A stretch of DNA of 64,000 nt from Desulfobacteraceae bacterium (GTDB lineage: Bacteria > Desulfobacterota > Desulfobacteria > Desulfobacterales > Desulfobacteraceae), in the NCBI GenBank assembly GCA_024225635.1, contig JAAEMK010000919.1:1-64000 (forward strand), written 5' to 3'. A program made the position numbers and the translations under genes. Shown here in pieces: positions 58,674-64,000 of this stretch. The notes beneath the pieces are model-generated. The model ran no database searches and was not told the DNA's origin. It saw only the letters and a list, made by a program, of their open reading frames with translations. Within the stretch, counting starts at the first letter, position 1. Every line of letters starts with the position of its first letter.

Positions 58674-60062
58674 ATGACAATATGGATACCAGAGATAGAC
58701 AAAGAGACCAAGGGACCCCTCTACAGGAATTTGGCCGATTCCATCGAGAGGGATATCTATGCCGGGACATTGCGTCCGGGCCACCGGCTGCCCACCCATC
58801 GGGAGCTTGCCGACGAACTGGGCATGAATGTCAGCACCGTGACCCGGGGATACCGGGAGGCTGAAAGCCGTGGCCTTATATCCGGGACCGTGGGCCGGGG
58901 CACCTTTGTGGCGTCGGACGCTGTCACCAGCACTCCCATGGTTTCTTCGGAACCCTACTCCCCGGGAATGATCGAGATGGGGCTGATCAACCCCCTGGTG
59001 TTTATGGACCCGGACCTTAATCAGGGGTTGAAGCGGCTGGCACGGCGCCGGGACCCCGGTGTGTTTATGAATTACTCGGATCCCCGGGGGCTGCCGGAGC
59101 ATCGGGCGGTGGGGGCGTTGTGGGCCGCTCGCTACGGGTTTGATGCCCGGGCCGAAGATGTGATCGTCTGCTCCGGCGCCCAGCATGCATTGACCTGCTG
59201 CCTCTCGGGGTTGTTCAGGAGCGGTGATTGGATCGCCACCGATCATCTCATCTATCCGGGGATGAAAACCCTTGCCGCCTTGCTGGGGGTGCGCCTGGTG
59301 CCCATTGAGATGGATTCGGAAGGCATGGTGGCGGAAAGCCTTGACATGGCCTGCCGGAGGAACGACATCAAGGGGCTCTATCTCGTACCCGGGGTGCAGA
59401 ATCCCACCACCACCACCATGTCCGGGGCCCGCAGGGATGAGATTGCCGGGGTTGCGGCAAAGCACGGCCTTATCATCATCGAGGATGATGCCTATGATCT
59501 GACCGGGCCTGCCATGCAGCTTCCGGTCACCGTGAGGAATCCTGAAAATTCCGTATTTATTGCAGGGGTATCAAAGGCCATGGCCCCCGGCCTCCGGGTG
59601 GCGTTCATGATCGTTCCCAAAAAATTCAGGCGTCCCCTGTCCGAAGCCGTGCTCAGCACCATATGGATGACACCGCCCCTCAATGTGGAGCTGGTTTCCA
59701 TGTGGATCAAGGACGGCACGGCCGACAGGGTGGTGGCCGCCAAAAGGGCGGAGGCTGAAAAACGGTTCAGGATCGCAGGAACGATCCTGGAGGATTATCC
59801 CTTCGCGGGGTTGCCCACGGGATTCTTTATCTGGTTGACCCTTTCCGAACCGTGGACCGGCGCGACATTTGAAGCCAAAGCCCGGGAGGTTGGCATCAAC
59901 CTTTTCAGCGCGGAGAAATTCACAGTTGGCGGGGCCGTGGCTCCGCCTGCCGTGCGGCTTTCTCTCTGTCATACCGAGGCGCTGGCGGACTTGAAAAAGG
60001 GACTCACCCTGATCCGGGAGATCCTCGCCAACACGCATCTGGATTCTGTTCCCATAGTATAA
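58674..60062 (+). CDS. MocR-type regulator (GntR domain plus aminotransferase domain)
   Basis: A 462-residue PdxR/MocR-like protein from ATG 58674. The N-terminal GntR winged helix is GPLYRNLADSIERDIYAGTL, RPGHRLPTHRELADELGMNV and VTRGYREAESRGLI. The class I aminotransferase domain follows (AEDVIVCSGAQHALTCCLSG, LYLVPGVQNPTTTTMSG, IIIEDDAYDL). The PLP lysine is in FIAGVSKAMAPGLRVAFM. Such proteins sense PLP or amino acids and control the divergent gene, here the LysE exporter. Confidence 0.9.
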   Translation: MTIWIPEIDKETKGPLYRNLADSIERDIYAGTLRPGHRLPTHRELADELGMNVSTVTRGYREAESRGLISGTVGRGTFVASDAVTSTPMVSSEPYSPGMIEMGLINPLVFMDPDLNQGLKRLARRRDPGVFMNYSDPRGLPEHRAVGALWAARYGFDARAEDVIVCSGAQHALTCCLSGLFRSGDWIATDHLIYPGMKTLAALLGVRLVPIEMDSEGMVAESLDMACRRNDIKGLYLVPGVQNPTTTTMSGARRDEIAGVAAKHGLIIIEDDAYDLTGPAMQLPVTVRNPENSVFIAGVSKAMAPGLRVAFMIVPKKFRRPLSEAVLSTIWMTPPLNVELVSMWIKDGTADRVVAAKRAEAEKRFRIAGTILEDYPFAGLPTGFFIWLTLSEPWTGATFEAKAREVGINLFSAEKFTVGGAVAPPAVRLSLCHTEALADLKKGLTLIREILANTHLDSVPIV

Positions 60063-60551
60063 TCCATTATAAAATGGCCGGATATCGCCTTTCCCATATG
60101 GGGATATTTAATGTTTCCATGGGCAAGCCCGGGATATTGCAGGATTTCAAGTTGACAATCAGTAAAGAATGCCCGATAATTATACGAAATTGGTGAAAAT
60201 ATCAATTTCTCTCCACGGAGCAATTTCTCTTCGAGTGCCGTTTTCGTCAGTGTAGTTGCCTTTCCCTCCATGTTATTTTGGGTATTCATTGACTTTGGTG
60301 GTCCACCGGATGCACACCTATCCTTGATGATCAAGATTCCATGACCTGATAAACAACAGGGGTTGGTTGTCTGCCTGTTCCCTTGGAAGAGGCTGGCTGG
60401 TTTTTTTGGAAGTCATTTTTTTTGGTTTTATATGTCCGCCGGCGTTAACGGGGACAAGGGGATGCCACCCGCCCGGTCAATATTCGCCATATGGTCAACG
60501 GTGCGGGGTTGGCGGACGACGCGCACCACCATACCGTAGCAAGGAGACGAT
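60063..60551 (+). other. 489-bp upstream region of the selenopeptide gene, possibly structured leader
   Basis: No convincing gene. A minus-strand frame (about 60289 to 59969) is open but runs into the MocR gene. Before the selenopeptide gene, GTCCGCC (60434-60440) can pair with GGCGGAC (60511-60517), closing a GC-rich 70-nt segment that ends 24 nt before AAGGAG. This could be a structured 5' leader. It does not match a riboswitch I know. Confidence 0.35.
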
Positions 60552-61160
60552 ATGAATCTCAGAAAATGTGCAAAACGATTGGATTCCAGGAAGCTCAGCC
60601 TTAAGCTGTATGATTCCTGGGTAAGGCAAAGGCAGGGCAGGCCAAGGGATCTCAAATGCCCCGAGAGCCTGAAGGAGGTGGAAAGGATCGGTCTTGATAA
60701 TTTCAAAAAGCAGCTAGCCCAACCGAGGAGAGAACATCTGGATTCCCTGAGAAAATTCTCCAGTGAGATAGAAACTTCCGATATCGTGGCCCTGCTGGTC
60801 ATGATGGAGCTTCCGCCGCTTGAAATTTCCACCCTTCTTCACAGGCTGAGTGCACAGATTGCGGAAGATCCCAATGCATTCTACTTCAGTAAGGTAAACA
60901 TGGCTGACAACTGCGGTTCGGGGTGCGGCTGAGGTTGCGCATCATTGGCAGGTCTGCCATATGAAGAGCGTATTAATGCCCACATGGACCTTAAGCCATA
61001 CTCCATTGATCCCTTCAACGAGGTCGGGATTCCGGAAAAGAAGCGTGACGAACTGCTTGCAAAAGATTTCTTGAACAGCTTCGAGTCCCTGTCGGACGCC
61101 GTATCGGAATTCGTCAACGAGCGCTATTACGCCATGGGCGAGGCGTTCGGAGAAGAGTAA
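60552..61160 (+). CDS. putative selenocysteine-containing Cys/Gly-rich target polypeptide of a radical SAM enzyme
   Basis: AAGGAG precedes ATG 60552. The frame runs 126 codons to a UGA at 60930-60932 and continues in the same phase to TAA at 61158-61160. Reading UGA as selenocysteine gives 202 residues. The N-terminal part is basic and helical (SLKLYDSWVRQRQGRPRDLK, then LVMMELPPLEISTLLHRLSA). The centre is NMADNCGSGCG-U-GCASLAG, a run of Cys, Sec and Gly. The tail is LPYEERINAHMDLKPYSIDP, FNEVGIPEKKRDELLAKDFL and an acidic end. A SECIS-like hairpin begins 11 nt past the UGA. The next gene is a radical SAM maturase. The Cys/Sec/Gly centre looks like the modified core and the N-terminal part like a leader. 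Pairings of radical SAM maturases with selenocysteine peptides have been predicted before; this long form with a large C-terminal tail may be distinct. Confidence 0.75.
60944..60960 (+). promoter_or_regulatory. bacterial SECIS-like hairpin of the selenopeptide gene
   Basis: AT-(bulged T)-GGC, loop AGGTCT, GCC-AT. It starts 11 nt after the UGA at 60930-60932. The 5' bulged T, three inner pairs and AGGUCU loop closely copy the minimal SelB-binding hairpin of E. coli fdhF, strongly supporting selenocysteine over a stop. Confidence 0.8.
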
Positions 61161-61203
61161 ATTTTGAGACAGGGAGTGCATCCTGATTTCCTGTGACCGC
61201 CCC

Positions 61204-61233
61204 CGATGCGCCATTGACTCTGATGGCGCATCG
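61204..61233 (+). terminator. hairpin between selenopeptide and maturase genes
   Basis: CGATGCGCCAT and ATGGCGCATCG form a perfect 11-bp stem with an 8-nt loop, 44 bp after the selenopeptide stop. No T run follows, so it may be a partial terminator or RNA-stabilising element that keeps precursor levels above enzyme levels, as is common in RiPP operons. A second palindrome (ACGATCC-T-GGATCGT) follows at about 61285. Confidence 0.55.
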
Positions 61234-61413
61234 GTATACTCGCGCCTCTGGAATTCGAATGAAGGTGTCAAGCGTTTTTGTGCCACGATCCTGGATCGTG
61301 CCGCGGCTTCAGGGGCCTTCAATCGTTAGCTTATGGCGCATTTGCAGAAATCGAAATGGGTATTTACCGCCAGTAGCCGTTGAACATCCAAACGGTTACA
61401 GGCAAGGAGAAAC

Positions 61414-62790
61414 ATGGCCGGCATAAAAGTTTTCAACAGAGATGGACACGCAATTATCTTCAATGGCGATGACATGAGCCTGAGACGCTTTTCCTTCGAA
61501 CCGTATGAGGTCCCCCCCACTCCGCTTTCCTGTAAACCGGAAAATCCATCCCGCCTATCCCGGCGGGAAGACGAGGGTAAGGCCCTTCATCCGGCCGAAA
61601 CGGATGGAGGGACAGGGACGCCGGATCCTCGTCCCTTTCTCGGCAGGCTGACCCTCAATGTCAGCAATGTCTGCAACATGGCCTGCCGATATTGCTATGC
61701 CTCAGGGGGCAGCTACAATACGGGCCCGATGATGATGGATCGGCGGACCGCCCTTGGTGCGGTAAATGCCATGACAAGAAAATTCTCTGGAATTCAGCTA
61801 GTGAATTTCTTTGGCGGGGAACCCACCCTCAATCAAGAGATCATTGAGCTGGTCTGTGAGTATTTTTTATACCTCAGGAGCCGCAGTGTCATCCGGTGGA
61901 CGCCGCGCTTCGGCCTGACGACAAACGGCTATTTCATGAGCGACCTGATGTTGAAACTGCTGGAAAAATATGATTTCAGCATTACCGTGAGCCTGGACGG
62001 TCCCGGAAAGATCCATGACCGGCTCAGGGTAAACAAGAAGCACCAGGGCTCCTTTGACGCTATCGACAAAAACATTCGGCGAATCATCGCCATGGGCATC
62101 CTGCCGGAGTTCGAATGTACCTACACCGGCGAACACCTGCGAAACGGCTTTGACCTGAAAAGGTTGATGGATTACTTCCATGGCCGGTTTCGGAACCGGA
62201 CGCTGCATTGCCCGATGGTCATCGCGCCTCCCGGTTCCGGCCTGGACGTTCCCCTTGAAACGGCCGTAGAAATCTATTCGGACGCCATCGGGTACTCTAT
62301 CGAAAATCTTGAAAGGGGGATTCCCAGCACCATCTCCATCGCCACACGGTTGCTCCACCACATTTCCGACGGCACGCCGATCCGCCACTTCTGCCCTGCC
62401 GGAGTTTCGACCCTTACCGTCAATGCGGACGGCAATGTTTACGCTTGTCCGATGCTAATCCTCGGAGAGGGCACATGTCTTGGAAACGTACACGGCGAAG
62501 CTCAGGAATTCGGCCCTCCTGATCATATCGACCGCCTGGTTCGTTGTGTCGACAAGTGGCGGAATCCCCAGTGCCGGGAATGCTGGGCGCAGCCGCTCTG
62601 CTACGGCTGCATCGGAGAGGAGATTGCGCTTGCGGGCAGTGGAATCAGGCGATCGGTGGTGAAGGGGAGATCCCCAATGTGCGATTTCAGGCGAACGCTT
62701 TACGAAAAACTTCTCGTTTCTGCGTCAGAAGCAAAGTTGGCCCAGTGCGCTTCCCTTACATCTGAGCAGAAGCAAACTCCCTCTTCGTGA
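61414..62790 (+). CDS. radical SAM / SPASM-type peptide maturase
   Basis: A 458-residue enzyme with AAGGAG upstream. Residues 1-75 (IKVFNRDGHAIIFNGDDMSL and on) are a small N-terminal region that may bind a leader. The radical SAM core starts LTLNVSNVCNMACRYCYASG, with CxxxCxxC for the [4Fe-4S]-SAM cluster, then VNFFGGEPTLNQEII and FSITVSLDGPGKIHDRLRV. The C-terminal SPASM-like region has CPAGVSTLTVNADGNVYACP, LGEGTCLGNVHG, CRECWAQPLCYGC and a late MCDFRR, enough cysteines for auxiliary clusters. It lies 253 bp after the selenocysteine polypeptide gene and is probably its modifying enzyme, for example forming thioether or selenoether bonds. That chemistry is inferred. Confidence 0.9.
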   Translation: MAGIKVFNRDGHAIIFNGDDMSLRRFSFEPYEVPPTPLSCKPENPSRLSRREDEGKALHPAETDGGTGTPDPRPFLGRLTLNVSNVCNMACRYCYASGGSYNTGPMMMDRRTALGAVNAMTRKFSGIQLVNFFGGEPTLNQEIIELVCEYFLYLRSRSVIRWTPRFGLTTNGYFMSDLMLKLLEKYDFSITVSLDGPGKIHDRLRVNKKHQGSFDAIDKNIRRIIAMGILPEFECTYTGEHLRNGFDLKRLMDYFHGRFRNRTLHCPMVIAPPGSGLDVPLETAVEIYSDAIGYSIENLERGIPSTISIATRLLHHISDGTPIRHFCPAGVSTLTVNADGNVYACPMLILGEGTCLGNVHGEAQEFGPPDHIDRLVRCVDKWRNPQCRECWAQPLCYGCIGEEIALAGSGIRRSVVKGRSPMCDFRRTLYEKLLVSASEAKLAQCASLTSEQKQTPSS

Positions 62791-62924
62791 AGCTCGAATA
62801 TGCAGCCGCTTACCCCATTATTATCCCGGACAAATCCTGGGCCTTGCGTAGCCATGTCCCGTTTCATTGGCCAATTCTTTATCCCAGGCCCTGAACAAAT
62901 TTCCAAAAGAGCGTTGGGCTGCGT

Positions 62925-63611
62925 TTACCTGGTGGTAAAATAGATATCCCCGTAGTGGGCCGTCACCTCTTTTTGAGTGTTGTCCGTATCTGTCATCAGC
63001 ACAACTGCGTCAATAAACCGGATCTCTTTGCCAAACAGGGTTTTAAAATCCTCCCGTATATTTCGTTTCTCCCTCAGCCAGACCGATACCGGTGCTTCGG
63101 ATGACCGCAGGGCCTTCATCATCGCATTGTTTCCGGCAAAGGCATTGGGCCAGGTATCTCCCTTGGGGGAGTTCCTGGCCCACACATAGTTCAAGGCTTT
63201 GGTCTTCCAGATGGCGATGCCCCCTGAGACCACCACATAGATCCTCGCGGCATAATCATCCCCTGGTTTTTGTTTTTCGTCAAATGTCCCTGTCAACCGG
63301 TTTTCAATTCGCCATCGCCAGTTCAGGAAGGGATATTTCTCAAGATCCACCCGGATTTTTTTTATCAGCCCTGAGGCACTTTTTCGGCTGACAGCCTTCA
63401 GCGCCATCTCGCCATCGATTGTGGCCAGGGCGTACCGGGTTTCGCTGATAAATTTCTTGGGAAGCCAGTTATCCAGTTTCTGTTGGGAAAATTCTCCCGC
63501 CCAAAGGATCTCCTGTTCATCCCCAATGGCAGCCATGGCTGGAAAAAAGCATAGCCCCGCCGTTAAAAATAAAAAAAGAATAGCCATGGGTAAGCTCAGA
63601 CCCGGTTTCAT
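62925..63611 (-). CDS. DUF3047 family exported protein
   Basis: A 228-residue secreted protein with signal peptide LSLPMAILFLFLTAGLCFFP (cleavage near AMAA). Family features are LKAVSRKSASGLIKKIRVDL, FLNWRWRIENRL, DDYAARIYVVVSG and IDAVVLMTDTDNTQKEVTAH. DUF3047 proteins have a jelly-roll-like look and unknown function. It is convergent with the radical SAM gene and not obviously linked to it. Confidence 0.85.
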   Translation of the reverse strand: MKPGLSLPMAILFLFLTAGLCFFPAMAAIGDEQEILWAGEFSQQKLDNWLPKKFISETRYALATIDGEMALKAVSRKSASGLIKKIRVDLEKYPFLNWRWRIENRLTGTFDEKQKPGDDYAARIYVVVSGGIAIWKTKALNYVWARNSPKGDTWPNAFAGNNAMMKALRSSEAPVSVWLREKRNIREDFKTLFGKEIRFIDAVVLMTDTDNTQKEVTAHYGDIYFTTR

Positions 63612-64000
63612 TCCTTCCTCCGCTGAAAAGTGTTGTCCTTGTCTCTGGGTCTCCTGTTTCAGTAAATGGTAGAGCTTTTTATTTGAAAGTCAATATTGGG
63701 GCGCTTTTGCAGTCAATCCATGGAGAAAACAGTTACCCGCTGGGATATCCATCCAACCCTGTCCATTTTACCCGGCGCAACCGTCCATCCCCTGGTTGCA
63801 CCGGGTTTCATTCCAAAAAGATGTGTGATTTTTTTTCTTGTTCCATGACGGGTTTTGTTGCATATATATAGTATGCCTTTGTAACCAAGGACGTTGCCCC
63901 GGGACGATGACGAAAAGGCGGTTTCCCTGGTAGGCAGATATACGGTTGTCACATCCTTCCCACGTGTTTTGATCTTGTCTTCCCGTTGTTTGTTCACATT
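63612..64000. other. terminal stretch without a recognised gene
   Basis: This 389-bp stretch upstream of the DUF3047 gene should hold its promoter. An open minus-strand frame (63997 to 63713) looks non-coding: no clear ribosome-binding site and low-complexity residues. I see no RNA gene or repeat. Confidence 0.4.

Noticed and set aside
59969..60334. 121-codon minus-strand ORF upstream of the selenopeptide gene
   Set aside because: It overlaps the 3' end of the MocR gene for about 90 bp, has no clear ribosome-binding site and matches nothing.
60942..61322. 126-codon minus-strand ORF across the end of the selenopeptide gene
   Set aside because: Antisense to a frame with a strong start, SECIS and Cys-rich motif; no ribosome-binding site of its own.
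63713..63997. 94-codon minus-strand ORF at the right edge
   Set aside because: No family, no ribosome-binding site, and residues look random.

Overview
The window looks like chromosomal DNA of a strictly anaerobic, sulfate-reducer-type bacterium of the Desulfobacterota (Desulfobacterales-like). This is inferred from gene content: a UGA/selenocysteine formate dehydrogenase next to an [FeFe] hydrogenase, a PEP-CTERM-type exported protein ending VPLPGALWLLGAG, a DUF2325 protein, FeoA/FeoB, HAE3-type RND exporters, and many PchR-like AraC regulators paired with TonB receptors. No rRNA, tRNA or CRISPR array was seen. Coding sequence is dense and GC-rich. AT-richer patches lie at about 29.0-30.5 kb and 40.7-44.2 kb.

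Layout. 0.2-7.3 kb (minus): a three-gene operon of a nitrilase-fold hydrolase, a winged-helix protein and a 1735-residue ParA-like/PD-(D/E)xK/NACHT/pentapeptide/WD40 protein, resembling a biological-conflict (anti-phage) system. 7.7-14.1 kb: PEP-CTERM protein, LysR regulator, small membrane protein, DUF2325 plus STAS-like pair, DUF1007/NicO-type Ni/Co export pair, EamA transporter. 14.1-15.1 kb: feoA and a feoB that has lost most of its length through in-frame gaps. 15.2-29.0 kb: LolA-like protein, DUF1302-like barrel, RND exporter, DUF4198 protein, methyltransferase, two TonB receptors, two AraC regulators and a leftover TonB-receptor fragment. 29-40.7 kb: acyltransferase, MBL hydrolase, methyltransferase, S9 peptidase, an ArsR/permease/thioredoxin module, AraC, SDR and an orphan 606-residue protein. 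40.7-44.2 kb: a scrapyard holding broken copies of the SDR gene and of a J-domain gene, around two intact genes. 44.2-49.0 kb: a second AraC/TonB/DUF4198/methyltransferase module. 49-55.9 kb: J-domain protein, hydA, selenocysteine fdhA, MarR and universal stress protein. 56-60.1 kb: tpx, fumC, lysE and a MocR regulator. 60.5-62.8 kb: a UGA-interrupted Cys/Gly-rich polypeptide followed by a radical SAM maturase. The window ends with a DUF3047 protein.

The most exciting system is at 60.5-62.8 kb. A 126-codon frame stops at UGA inside a CGSGCG-UGA-GC motif and continues in frame for 76 more codons. A hairpin with an AGGTCT apical loop and a bulged T lies 11 nt after the UGA, the arrangement known from E. 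coli fdhF. The same spacing and a GGTCT loop follow the in-frame UGA of fdhA in this window. Read through as selenocysteine, the product is a 202-residue selenoprotein beside a radical SAM/SPASM-type enzyme, i.e. a candidate selenocysteine-containing RiPP-like or peptide-modification system.

Genes that appear to work together: the two AraC/TonB/DUF4198/methyltransferase modules, together with feoA and the NicO pair, suggest trace-metal acquisition and homeostasis. The tandem AAACGGA boxes before two TonB receptor genes are candidate AraC-regulator sites. MarR-type palindromes flank marR and lie upstream of the fdhA-hydA pair, which probably interconverts formate and H2 or couples to a shared carrier. 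A family of ATAAAATT-bearing hairpins recurs at gene ends.
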